Positions 50,835 through 62,096 of a stretch of DNA of 64,000 nt are shown here, piece after piece. The number at the start of each line of letters is the position of its first letter. Position 1 is the first letter of the stretch. Below the pieces are notes generated by a model, which saw nothing but the letters and a program-made list of their open reading frames with translations, ran no database searches and had not been told where the DNA came from. This DNA comes from CAWCXF01 sp963799455. Its GTDB lineage: Bacteria > Pseudomonadota > Alphaproteobacteria > Rhodobacterales > Rhodobacteraceae. The translations under genes and the position numbers were made by a program. Where the stretch lies: assembly GCA_963799455.1 (NCBI GenBank), contig CAWCXF010000007.1, positions 868,001 to 932,000 on the forward strand. The letters are read 5' to 3'.

Positions 50835-51512
50835 GCCGGCCCCGCGAGCCCCAGCGCGCAGGGGCAGGTGATGATGAGCACGCCGATGGCCACGAAGATC
50901 GAGCGCCGCCAGTTGCCGTCCGCGGCGATCATCCAGCCGAGGAAGGTCGCGGCCGCCATCCGATGCACCGCGGGCGCGTGGAGCTTTGCCGCCCGGTCGG
51001 CGATCCGCTCATGGCGCCCGCGCCCGTGCTCGGCGGCCTCCAGCGCCCGCATCGTCTCGGCGAGGAAGGACGCGTCGGCCGGGCGCGGCGCCACCGCGTC
51101 GACGGCGCCGGTGAGCACCGGCGCGCCGGCCTCGGCGACCGAGCCCGCGGTGACGGGGCGGACTCGCCCGTCACCGGCGAGCGGTCGAGCTCGGTGGCGC
51201 CGGCACGGACGCGCACGTCCGCCGGCACCCGTTCGCCCGAGGCCACGCGCAGCAGGTCGCCCGGCGCGATCTCGGCCAGCGGCCCGTGGTCGAGCCCGCC
51301 GTCCGGGCGCCGCCAGCGCCTCGACCAGCGGGCCCGGATCCGTGTCGGGGCCCGCCAGGGCGACGCGCACCCGCCGCGGGGTCGGGTCGAGGCGGGCGGC
51401 CACGACGCCCTCGCAAGCCCCGAGCGCGCTCGACGGCCGCGATGCGCCCGCCGCAGCGGATGGCGGGCACCGACAGCACGACCGAGCCCCGGCCGTCCGC
51501 CTGCGCGCCCAT
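50835..51512 (-). pseudogene. Heavy-metal P1B-type ATPase remnant (CcoI/FixI/CopA-like)
   Basis: Fragments appear in order but in different frames: a metal-binding HMA segment VVLSVPAIRCGGRIAAVERA (51440-51512), CEGVVAARLDPTPRRVRVAL, then the actuator domain GPLAEIAPGDLLRVASGERVPADV and TGES, then AEAGAPVLTGAV, FLAETMRALEAAE and the ion-channel motif ITCPCALGLA. At least three frameshifts are present. The four membrane helices between the HMA and actuator domains are gone, and everything after CPC (the DKTGT phosphorylation domain) is replaced by the DUF2189 remnant. The metal-binding CxxC has become CGGR. It is plainly non-functional. Such ATPases load copper into cbb3 oxidase and sit near fnrL in Rhodobacterales, which fits the neighbours. 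Confidence 0.8.
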
Positions 51513-51732
51513 GCGATCGCAGCCCGGCCCGCCTCAGGCGCCCGCAGGCTGCGAGCGGGGAGGGCCCCGCCTCCATCCAGCCAGCCGATGCCGCGTCGCT
51601 CACCCGGCCGTCCGTTCGGTCGGGGCCCAGGGTCGCGGGCAGGAGGGACTGGCGGGCACGGAGCCCCGGAGCGCCCGACCCCCCCGCGTGCGCCTCCGTC
51701 CCGCGGGATGGCACGTCCTGCGCGACCGCGAC

Positions 51733-51746
51733 TTGATCCAGGTCAA
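51733..51746. promoter_or_regulatory. FNR/FnrL-type binding site
   Basis: TTGATCCAGGTCAA matches the FNR consensus TTGAT-N4-ATCAA at nine of ten positions. It lies 115 bp upstream of the hemerythrin gene and upstream of the ATPase remnant on the other strand, with an FnrL-like gene 600 bp away. It could serve either direction. Confidence 0.75.
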
Positions 51747-51860
51747 GGCCGCGGAGGCTCCGATCGGTCACGCTGCGATGACCGAACGTCGCGGGCTCGG
51801 CCGCGGGCCGATCCGCGAAAGGTCCGGGACGCGCAGCCCGAGAGCCGCGGAGGGCAGATC

Positions 51861-52343
51861 ATGCGACCTTCGCACCCTGTTCTCGGCGCCGCCCGTGGCC
51901 GCGACCTGGCGGTGCGCCTCGCCGCCGTCCTCGACCGGCAGGAGGGCCTGTGCCGCGCGATGGAGGCGCTCGCCGACGGCCTGCCGCGGCCCGACACCCA
52001 CGCCGCGCTGCGCCTGACCGCTCGGCTCCACCCGACGCTGCGGCGCGCGCATCATGTCGAGGAGCGGCTGGTCTTCCCGGCCCTGGCGGCGGCGCGGGCC
52101 GAGCTCGCGCCCGTGCTCGACCGCCTGCGCGCCGAGCACCGCGAGGACGAGCACCACGCCGCCGACCTCCACGAGGCGATGAGGGGCTTCGTGGCCGGGC
52201 GAAGCGGGCCGGGACCGGGCGGGCCGGCGGGGGCCGAGGAGATCGGCTACATGCTGCGCGGCCTCTTCGTCGCGCTCGGACGCCACGTGGCCTTCGAGCG
52301 CGACTGCCTGCTGCCGCTCTGCGCCGGCGCCCGGGCGCCGTGA
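51861..52343 (+). CDS. Hemerythrin HHE domain protein
   Basis: A 160-residue four-helix protein. Diiron ligand candidates are visible: LHPTLRRAHHVEERLVFPAL (H57, H64/H65, E68), AEHREDEHHAADLHEAM (H93, H98/H99) and RHVAFERDCLLPL near residue 141. Such proteins bind oxygen or nitric oxide or store iron. ATG 51861 follows GGAGGG. A good FNR box lies 115 bp upstream and an FnrL-like gene is convergent 25 bp downstream, so oxygen-responsive expression is likely. The inserted Gly/Pro-rich stretch (residues about 112-123) is a linker. Confidence 0.85.
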   Translation: MRPSHPVLGAARGRDLAVRLAAVLDRQEGLCRAMEALADGLPRPDTHAALRLTARLHPTLRRAHHVEERLVFPALAAARAELAPVLDRLRAEHREDEHHAADLHEAMRGFVAGRSGPGPGGPAGAEEIGYMLRGLFVALGRHVAFERDCLLPLCAGARAP

Positions 52344-52355
52344 GCGCCCGCGGGC

Positions 52356-52379
52356 CGGGCGCCCGCGGTCAGGCGCCCG
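52356..52379. terminator. Hairpin between convergent hemerythrin and fnr genes
   Basis: CGGGCGCC at 52356 pairs with GGCGCCCG at 52372 around an 8-base loop. It straddles the fnr stop codon and lies just after the hemerythrin stop, where a bidirectional terminator would be expected. Confidence 0.35.
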
Positions 52380-53085
52380 ACATCGCCTCGAGCGCCCGCC
52401 AGTCGATCGCCGTCACCTGCCGGTTGCCCTCGATGCCGACCGCGCCCGCCCTCCTCAGGCGCGTCAGCTGGCGGCTGACGGTCTCGATCGTCAGGCCGAG
52501 GAAGTCGGCCATGTCGGATCGCGTGAGCGGGATCTCGAAGCGCGCCGACCCGCCCTCGGCCTCCGGATCGAGGTGGCGCGCGAGCAGCAGGAGGAACGAG
52601 GCGACCCTCTCGGCGGCGGACTTGCGGCCCAGCGTCGCCATCCAGTCGCGCGCCTCGTCGAGCTCGCGCAGCGCCTGCAGGTGGAGCCGGTGCTCGAGCG
52701 CGGGCGATCGGCGCGCCATGTCCTCCACGGCGCGCCTGGGGAAGGTGCAGAGCCGCACGCGGCCCGCCGCCTCGGCGCTGACCTCGCTCGGGTCGGCGAA
52801 GGGGCGGCCGAGGAAGTCGGGGGCGAATTGGAGGCCGACGATCTGCCGGCGGCCGTCGGGCAGGAGCTTGGTCAGCTTGACGACGCCGCCCAGGATGTTG
52901 GCGCAGCGATCGGTCGGCTCGCCCGCCGCGACCAGCTCGGTGCCGGGCCCGACCTCGCGGCGGCTCGCATGCCGGCCGAGCTGGAGGAGCTGGAGCGGGT
53001 CGAGCGCCCCGCAGATGCCCTGGTGGCGCGCCTCGCAGGCGCGGCAGAGCGCCGGGATCTCGGAGTTGTGGATGTCCTGCCGCAT
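52369..53085 (-). CDS. fnrL: Crp/Fnr-family oxygen regulator, FnrL-like
   Basis: A 238-residue regulator. Cysteines C14, C17 and C25 (IPALCRACEARHQGICG) and a later cysteine, C113 (VRLCTFPRRA), match the cluster ligands of FnrL-type proteins, so it should carry an oxygen-labile 4Fe-4S cluster. The cNMP-like barrel follows (LPDGRRQIVGLQFAPDFLGR), then the dimer helix (ALRELDEARDWMATLGRK) and a C-terminal helix-turn-helix (MADFLGLTIETVSRQL), whose E-x2-S-R recognition pattern fits TTGAT sites. Such a site is at 51733. The start at 53085 gives a compact N-terminus just before the cysteines. Adjacent decayed ATPase and DUF2189 genes suggest an ancestral micro-oxic respiration locus. Confidence 0.87.
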   Translation of the reverse strand: MRQDIHNSEIPALCRACEARHQGICGALDPLQLLQLGRHASRREVGPGTELVAAGEPTDRCANILGGVVKLTKLLPDGRRQIVGLQFAPDFLGRPFADPSEVSAEAAGRVRLCTFPRRAVEDMARRSPALEHRLHLQALRELDEARDWMATLGRKSAAERVASFLLLLARHLDPEAEGGSARFEIPLTRSDMADFLGLTIETVSRQLTRLRRAGAVGIEGNRQVTAIDWRALEAMSGA

Positions 53086-53304
53086 CACCGGCCGCCTCCC
53101 GCCGCCCCGACCCATGCGCCTTCGCCGCCATCTTGGCAACCCGCGCGGCGCTCGGTGTCGCCACGCCATAGCGGCCCCGCGCCTCGGCGGCCCGTGGCGC
53201 CCGACCTTCAAGTCCGGCCGAACGGAGCTTCTCGGATCCTCCGCCTTGGCCACGCCGCCGCGACGCCACATCATCGGCCCCGACCGAACGAGGGGACCAC
53301 GCGC

Positions 53305-54154
<850 letters not shown>

Positions 54155-54177
<23 letters not shown>

Positions 54178-55003
54178 GGCGCGCGCCGAGGCCCGCCGAG
54201 ACGGCGTCGGCCGCCGCCATCACCTCGCGCGCGAGGCGCTCGACCTCGGCCGCCGAGACCCGGCCGACCGGCCCCGACACCGACAGCCCCGCGACCGTCT
54301 CGCCATGCGCGTCGCGGATCGCGGCCGCGACGCAGCGCATCCCCTCCGTGCGCTCCTCGTCGTCCACCGCGTAGCCGCGCGCGCGGACCCTGGCGAGGTC
54401 GGCTTCGAGCGCGGCCGGGTCGGCGAGCGTGCGGGCGGTGAAGCGCTCCAGCCCGCCCGCGAGGAGCCGGTCGAGGCGCTCGCGCGGCATGTGCGCGAGC
54501 AGCGCCTTGCCGATGCCCGAGCCGTGCAGCGGCGCGCGCGTCCCCGGCGGGAAGAACGCCCGGATCGAGGCGTGGGTCTCGACCTGGCCCACGAAGAGCA
54601 CCGCCCCGTCGTTCTCGACGCCGAGGTTGGCGGTCTCGCCGGTGGCCTCCATCAGCCGCCTGAGCGCCGGGCGCGCGCGCTCGATCAAGCTGGTGCGGCG
54701 CAGGAAGGCCGAGCCGATCAGGAAGGCGCCCGGCCCGATGTGCCAGGTCTGCGCGGCCTCGTCGGCCTCCACGACCCCGTGTCCCGCGAGCGTCACCAGC
54801 ACGCGGTAGAGCGTGGCGGGGGACTCGCCCAGCGACCGCGCGAGGGCGCTCAGCGTGGCGCTCTCGATCCGCGCCAGCTCGCGCAGCACGACCATCGCGC
54901 GGTCGAGCGACTTGACCGTGCTCCGGTCGGTGCGCTCGCCCCAGGCGCGCGGCCGCCCGCGCGGCCTTCGCCCTGCCGCCTCGTCATTCTTCGGCGATCC
55001 CAT
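54155..55003 (-). CDS. bhcR: IclR-family regulator, BhcR-like
   Basis: A 282-residue IclR protein. The N-terminal winged helix is VKSLDRAMVVLRELAR, then ALARSLGESPATLYRVLVTL. The C-terminal effector domain includes LGVENDGAVLFVGQVE, HGSGIGKALLAHM and the late GLSVSGPVGRVS. It is divergent from bhcABCD with a 171-bp gap, the same position as the glyoxylate-sensing BhcR of Paracoccus, which controls the beta-hydroxyaspartate cycle. The start at 55003 gives MGSPKNDEAAG; a longer frame upstream is unlikely. The first 30 residues are basic and disordered. Confidence 0.87.
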
Positions 55004-55174
55004 CAAGACCCTTCTCGCGCTCGCGCAGCCGCCGCGGCCCGGTGAAAAACGGCAGCCTGCTGATGGATAGTCGAAATCCGCCCCGTGGGGGAAACTGAAA
55101 TGCCCATTCAAAAAAATAGGCCCACTTGGCGACTTGATCTAGGGTGGGGCCGCACCCGCTCGATGGAGGGCCTC
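55004..55174 (+). promoter_or_regulatory. bhcR/bhcA divergent control region
   Basis: This 171-bp gap contains an unusually AT-rich island, roughly 55060-55140 (including CATTCAAAAAAATAGG), in otherwise GC-rich DNA. It should hold both promoters and the BhcR site. A short symmetric stretch CCCCGTGGGG lies at 55081-55090. No -35/-10 pair can be chosen with confidence. Confidence 0.45.
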
Positions 55175-56380
55175 ATGAGCTTTCAGAACCCGGTCTTCAT
55201 TCCGGGGCCGACCAACATGCCCGAGGTCATCCGCCAGGCCTGCTACATGCCCACGATCGACCACCGCTCGCCGGTGTTCGCCGAGATCCTCAACCCTTGC
55301 CTCGAAGGGGTGCGCTGGGCGCTGAAGTCCGAGGGCGCCCACGTCTTCATCTTCCCCTCGACCGGAACGGGGGGCTGGGAGACCGCGCTCGCCAACACGC
55401 TCTCGCCCGGCGACAAGGTGCTGGCCGCGCGCAACGGCATGTTCTCGCATCGTTGGATCGACATGTGCCAGCGCCACGGGCTCAAGGTCGAGGTGGTCGA
55501 GACGCCCTGGGGCGAAGGCATCCCGGCGGATCGCTTCGAGGATATCCTCAAGGCCGACACCGGCCACGAGATCAAGGTCGTGCTCGCCACCCACAACGAG
55601 ACCGCGACCGGCGTGCGCTCCGACATCGCCGCCGTGCGCCGCGCGCTCGACGCGGCCGGGCACCCGGCGCTGCTCTTCGTCGATGGCGTCAGCTCGATCG
55701 CCTCGATGGACTTCCGCTTCGACGAGTGGGGCGTGGACGTGGCCGTGACCGGCTCTCAGAAGGGCTTCATGCTGCCAGCGGGCCTCGCCATCCTGGGCTT
55801 CTCCGACAAGGCGATGGCCGCGGTCGAGACCGCGCGGCTGCCGCGGACCTTCTTCGACGTGCGCGACATGGGCCGCGGCTATTTGGTGGGCGCGTTCCCC
55901 TACACGCCCCCGGTGGGCCTGATGAACGGGCTCAAGCTGTCGCTGTCGATGCTCCGGGCCGAGGGGCTCGAGGCCGTCTTCGCCCGCCACCACCGCATCG
56001 CCGAGGGCGTGCGCGCGGCCGTGGACGCCTGGGGGCTCGGGCTCTGCGCCGCCTCGCCCGACCTCCACTCCGACACCGTGAGCGCGATCCGAACGCCCGA
56101 CGGCCTCGACGCGGGCGCCGTCGTGACCCGCGCCGCGACGGACTACGGCATGGCCTTCGGCGTGGGCTTGGGCGAGGTCGCGGGCAAGGTCTTCCGCATC
56201 GGCCATCTCGGCAGCCTGACGGACGCCATGATGCTCTCGGGCCTGGGCGTGGCCGAGATGGTGATGGTCGATCTGGGTCTCCCGGTCAGGCTCGGCTCGG
56301 GCGTCGCCGCGGCGCAGCAGGTCTACCGCCGCGGCCCGTCCGCGAGCGCCGAGGCCACCGGCGCGAAGGCGGCCGCGTGA
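55175..56380 (+). CDS. bhcA: Aspartate-glyoxylate aminotransferase
   Basis: A 401-residue class V PLP aminotransferase of the serine-glyoxylate type. It has PGPTNMPEVIRQACYMPTID at the N-terminus, FIFPSTGTGGWETALANTL for phosphate contacts, FVDGVSSIASMDF, and the PLP lysine K196 in TGSQKGFMLP. In the beta-hydroxyaspartate cycle it uses aspartate to aminate glyoxylate to glycine, regenerating the amino donor route. ATG 55175 follows GGAGGG; upstream in-frame codons give an unlikely N-terminus. It leads bhcABC with a 1-base overlap into bhcB (TGATG). The assignment rests on gene order as much as on sequence. Confidence 0.92.
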   Translation: MSFQNPVFIPGPTNMPEVIRQACYMPTIDHRSPVFAEILNPCLEGVRWALKSEGAHVFIFPSTGTGGWETALANTLSPGDKVLAARNGMFSHRWIDMCQRHGLKVEVVETPWGEGIPADRFEDILKADTGHEIKVVLATHNETATGVRSDIAAVRRALDAAGHPALLFVDGVSSIASMDFRFDEWGVDVAVTGSQKGFMLPAGLAILGFSDKAMAAVETARLPRTFFDVRDMGRGYLVGAFPYTPPVGLMNGLKLSLSMLRAEGLEAVFARHHRIAEGVRAAVDAWGLGLCAASPDLHSDTVSAIRTPDGLDAGAVVTRAATDYGMAFGVGLGEVAGKVFRIGHLGSLTDAMMLSGLGVAEMVMVDLGLPVRLGSGVAAAQQVYRRGPSASAEATGAKAAA

Positions 56381-57375
56381 TGAAGGACGCGCCCGAGATG
56401 ACCGTGCCGACCTACGACGACGTGATCGCGGCCCACGACCGGATCCGCCCCCACATCCACCGCACGCCGGTGCTGACGTCGAGCTATCTCGACGACCTCT
56501 CGGGCGCCGAGCTCTTCTTCAAGTGCGAGAACTTCCAGAAGGCCGGCGCCTTCAAGGTCCGCGGCGCCACCAACGCGGTGTTCGGGCTGAGCGACGAGAA
56601 GGCCGGGCGCGGCGTCGCCACCCACTCCTCGGGCAACCACGCACTCTCGCTCTCCTACGCGGCCGGGCGCCGCGGCATCCCCTGCCACGTGGTGATGCCC
56701 CACACCGCGCCGCAGGCCAAGAAGGACGCGGTGCGCGGCTACGGCGGCATCGTCACCGAGTGCGAGCCCTCGACCTCCTCGCGCGAGGAGGTCTTCGCCC
56801 GCGTCCACGAGCAGACCGGCGCGGACTTCGTGCACCCCTACAACGACCCGCGCGTGATCGCGGGGCAGGGGACGTGCTCGCGCGAGCTGATGGAGCAGAT
56901 GGAGGGGAGGGGCGAGGGCCCGCTCGACATGGTGGTGGCGCCGATCGGCGGCGGCGGCATGGTGTCGGGCACCTGCCTGACGCTGTCGGCCATCGCGCCC
57001 GACGTGAAGGTGATCGCGGCCGAGCCCGAGCAGGCCGACGACGCCGCCCGCTCCTTCCGCACCGGCCACATCATCGCCGACGACGCGCCCGAGACGATCG
57101 CCGACGGGCTCAAGGTGCCCTTGAAGGATCTGACCTGGCACTTCGTCTCGAACCATGTGACCGACATCCTGACCGCCTCCGAAGCGGAGATCGTGGACGC
57201 GATGAAGCTCACCTGGCAGCGCATGAAGATCGTCATGGAGGCGAGCTGCGCGGTCCCGCTCGCCGTCATCCTCAAGAACCCCGACGTCTTCCGCGGCCGC
57301 CGGGTGGGCGTCGTCGTCACCGGCGGCAACGTCGATCTCGACAAGCTGCCCTGGATGCAAGGAGACCCGCGATGA
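56380..57375 (+). CDS. bhcB: erythro-beta-hydroxyaspartate dehydratase
   Basis: A 331-residue fold-type II PLP enzyme of the threonine/serine dehydratase family. The PLP lysine K59 is in FQKAGAFKVRGATNA; the phosphate-binding SSGNHALSLSYAA and the glycine loop PIGGGGMVSGTCLT are intact. In the Bhc cycle it removes water from (2R,3S)-beta-hydroxyaspartate to give iminosuccinate. By sequence alone it could be a threonine or serine racemase/dehydratase; its place between bhcA and bhcC decides the call. It starts at ATG 56380, overlapping the bhcA stop, and its own stop overlaps the bhcC start (ATGA). Confidence 0.92.
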   Translation: MKDAPEMTVPTYDDVIAAHDRIRPHIHRTPVLTSSYLDDLSGAELFFKCENFQKAGAFKVRGATNAVFGLSDEKAGRGVATHSSGNHALSLSYAAGRRGIPCHVVMPHTAPQAKKDAVRGYGGIVTECEPSTSSREEVFARVHEQTGADFVHPYNDPRVIAGQGTCSRELMEQMEGRGEGPLDMVVAPIGGGGMVSGTCLTLSAIAPDVKVIAAEPEQADDAARSFRTGHIIADDAPETIADGLKVPLKDLTWHFVSNHVTDILTASEAEIVDAMKLTWQRMKIVMEASCAVPLAVILKNPDVFRGRRVGVVVTGGNVDLDKLPWMQGDPR

Positions 57376-58535
57376 ACGACATGACCCCGATCGAGGAGCT
57401 GGAGGTCGGCTACGACGTGCCCGCCAAGCCCGGCATGGACGAGTCCGAGATCCAGACGCCGTGCCTCATCCTCGACCTCGACGCGCTCGAGCGCAACGTC
57501 GACAAGATGGGGCGCCTCGCCCGCGAGATGGGCGTGCGCCACCGCTCGCACGGCAAGATGCACAAGTCCGTGGACGTGCAGAAGCTGCAGCAGGAGCGCG
57601 GCGGCGCCGTCGGCGTGTGCTGCCAGAAGGTCAGCGAGGCCGAGGTCTTCGCCCGCGGCGGCATCCGCGACGTGCTGGTCTCCAACGAGGTCACGGAGCC
57701 CGCCAAGATCGACCGCCTCGCCCGCCTGCCGAAGCTCGGCGCGCGCACCATCGTGTGCGTGGACGATCCGGCCAACGTGGCGGACCTGTCGGCGGCGGCG
57801 CAGAGGCACGGCACCGAGATCGAGTGCCTGGTCGAGATCGACTGCGGCGCCGGGCGCTGCGGCGTGCGCTCGACCGAGGCGGTGGTCGAGATCGCGCGTG
57901 CGATCGACGCGGCGCCGGGGCTGAAGTTCTCGGGGCTCCAGGCCTATCAGGGCGCGATGCAGCACCTCGACGACTACGACGAGCGCAAGGCGAAGATCGA
58001 CGTCGCCGTCGAGATGGTGCGCGACGCGGTGGAGGGGCTGAAGGCCGAGGGCCTGGAGTGCGCCATCGTCGGCGGCGGCGGCACCGGGAGCTACTATTTC
58101 GAAGGCAACTCGGGCGTCTACAACGAGCTGCAATGCGGCTCCTACGCCTTCATGGACGCCGATTACGGCCGCATCCATGACAAGGAGGGCAAGCGCATCG
58201 ACCAGGGCGAGTGGGAGAACGCGCTCTTCATCCTCACCACGGTGATGAGCCACGCCAAGCCCGACAAGGCCATCGTGGACGCCGGCCTCAAGGCGCAGTC
58301 GGTCGATTCCGGCCTGCCCTTCGTCTATGGGCGCGACGACGTGAAATACGTCAAGTGCTCCGACGAGCACGGGGTGGTCGAGGATCCGCAGGGCGCGCTC
58401 AAGGTCAACGACAAGCTGCGGCTGGTGCCGGGCCACTGCGACCCGACCTGCAACGTGCACGACTGGTACGTCGGCGTGCGCGGCGGCAAGGTCGAGACGC
58501 TGTGGCCGGTCTCGGCCCGCGGCAAGGCCTACTGA
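57372..58535 (+). CDS. bhcC: beta-hydroxyaspartate aldolase
   Basis: A 387-residue alanine racemase-fold, D-threonine aldolase-like PLP enzyme. The N-terminal TPCLILDLDALERNVDKM and RHRSHGKMHKSVDVQ (PLP lysine K62) are typical. CLVEIDCGAGRCGV, YQGAMQHLDDYDER and, near the C-terminus, PGHCDPTCNVHDWYV follow; the His and Cys of the last motif bind the divalent metal. It condenses glycine and glyoxylate to beta-hydroxyaspartate, the carbon-carbon bond-forming step of the cycle. It is translationally coupled to bhcB. A 137-bp palindrome-rich gap separates it from bhcD. Confidence 0.92.
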   Translation: MNDMTPIEELEVGYDVPAKPGMDESEIQTPCLILDLDALERNVDKMGRLAREMGVRHRSHGKMHKSVDVQKLQQERGGAVGVCCQKVSEAEVFARGGIRDVLVSNEVTEPAKIDRLARLPKLGARTIVCVDDPANVADLSAAAQRHGTEIECLVEIDCGAGRCGVRSTEAVVEIARAIDAAPGLKFSGLQAYQGAMQHLDDYDERKAKIDVAVEMVRDAVEGLKAEGLECAIVGGGGTGSYYFEGNSGVYNELQCGSYAFMDADYGRIHDKEGKRIDQGEWENALFILTTVMSHAKPDKAIVDAGLKAQSVDSGLPFVYGRDDVKYVKCSDEHGVVEDPQGALKVNDKLRLVPGHCDPTCNVHDWYVGVRGGKVETLWPVSARGKAY

Positions 58536-58582
58536 GGCCGCCCGGCCCGCGGAGGCCCCCGGCCCCTTCTCCCATGCCGCGG

Positions 58583-58640
58583 AGGCCGGGCGCGCCCGGC
58601 CTTCCATCCCCCACGCCGTGACGGCCGGACGCGTCCGGCC
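58583..58640. repeat. Two perfect palindromes between bhcC and bhcD
   Basis: AGGCCGGGCGCGCCCGGCCT (20 bp, 58583-58602) and GGCCGGACGCGTCCGGCC (18 bp, 58623-58640) are both perfect palindromes with a shared GGCCGG...CCGGCC frame, 20 bp apart. They may act as an mRNA-stabilising or attenuating hairpin pair, or as REP-like units. Confidence 0.7.
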
Positions 58641-58672
58641 CCTCGCCTCGACCCGCCCGAGAGGATGCCCCG

Positions 58673-59635
58673 ATGCTGATCGTGCCCGAGGGCGAGATCG
58701 CCGCCCTGATGACCCGCGACGCCGCCTTCGCGGCGGTGGAGAAGGTGTTCGCCTCGATGGCGAAGGGCGACGCTCACAACTTCCCCGTCGTCCGCGAGGC
58801 GATCGGGCATGCCGACGCGCTCTACGGCTTCAAGTCGGGCTTCGACCGCGCGGCGCTCGACCTCGGGCTCAAGTCGGGCGGCTACTGGCCCGGCAACGCG
58901 GCGAAGGGCCTGACCAACCACCAGTCCACCGTGTTCCTCTTCGACGCCGACACCGGCCGCTGCCGCGCCGTGGTGGGCGGCAACCTGCTGACCGCGCTCC
59001 GCACCGCCGCCGCCGCCGCCGTCTCGGTCGAGCACCTGGCGCGCCGCGACGCCCGCGTGCTCGGCATCGTCGGCGCCGGCCACCAGGCCGCGTTCCAGCT
59101 CCGCGCCGTGGCCGAGCGGCGGGCGTTCGAGCGCGTCGTCGCCTGGAACCGCTCGCCCGAGAAGTTGGGCGGCCTCGCGCGCGCGGCCGAGGAGATCGGC
59201 CTGCCCTTCGAGGCCGTCTCGCTCGACGACCTCGGCGCGGCCGCGGACGTGATCGTCACCATCACGTCGAGCTTCGATCCGATCCTGAGGGACGCCCAGG
59301 TCAAGCCCGGCACCCACCTCGCCTGCATGGGGACCGACACCAAGGGCAAGCAGGAGGTCGAGGCGGCGCTGGTCGCGCGCGCGAGCCTCTTCACCGACGA
59401 GGTGGCCCAAGCCGTCTCGATCGGCGAGTGCCAGCACGCCGTGGCCGAGGGTTCGGTCGAGGAGGGCGACATCCGCCCGATCGGCGCCGTCATCGACGGT
59501 GGGCCGGGCCGCGTGTCCGACGAGGAGGTCACGCTCTTCGACGGCACCGGCGTGGGCTTGCAGGATCTCGCGGTGGCCTCCGCGGTGGTCGATCTCGCCG
59601 TGGAGAAGGGCGTCGCGGTCGAGGTGGCGTTCTGA
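58673..59635 (+). CDS. bhcD: Iminosuccinate reductase
   Basis: A 320-residue member of the ornithine cyclodeaminase/mu-crystallin family. The NAD(P) loop GIVGAGHQAAFQLRAV begins at residue 131, preceded by GGNLLTALRTAAAAAVSVEHL. In the beta-hydroxyaspartate cycle it reduces iminosuccinate to L-aspartate, which feeds BhcA. It is about 30 residues shorter than the true ornithine cyclodeaminase at 9674 and differs at the substrate-binding start. The gene order bhcABC-bhcD supports the call strongly. It starts at ATG 58673 after GAGAGGA. Confidence 0.9.
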   Translation: MLIVPEGEIAALMTRDAAFAAVEKVFASMAKGDAHNFPVVREAIGHADALYGFKSGFDRAALDLGLKSGGYWPGNAAKGLTNHQSTVFLFDADTGRCRAVVGGNLLTALRTAAAAAVSVEHLARRDARVLGIVGAGHQAAFQLRAVAERRAFERVVAWNRSPEKLGGLARAAEEIGLPFEAVSLDDLGAAADVIVTITSSFDPILRDAQVKPGTHLACMGTDTKGKQEVEAALVARASLFTDEVAQAVSIGECQHAVAEGSVEEGDIRPIGAVIDGGPGRVSDEEVTLFDGTGVGLQDLAVASAVVDLAVEKGVAVEVAF

Positions 59636-59770
59636 TCCCGCACCCCCGGGGCGGCGCGTCGGGGCGCGTCGCGCGGCTGTTCGGCTGGCCCGGCGGGGAG
59701 TAGGCCTTCTCGCACGGAATGATCGACGCGGCGCCGCGGGTGCGGACGCCGCGCAGGCAGGAGACCTCAG

Positions 59771-62050
<2,280 letters not shown>

Positions 62051-62096
62051 GGCCGCAACCATCACGCAGAGATCCCACACGGAGGAGACACCGGCC

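Noticed and set aside
50162..51512. Programmed frameshifting to express the ATPase/DUF2189 region
   Set aside because: There are several shifts in different directions, missing domains and lost catalytic motifs, and no slippery heptamer with a following pseudoknot. Decay explains it better.
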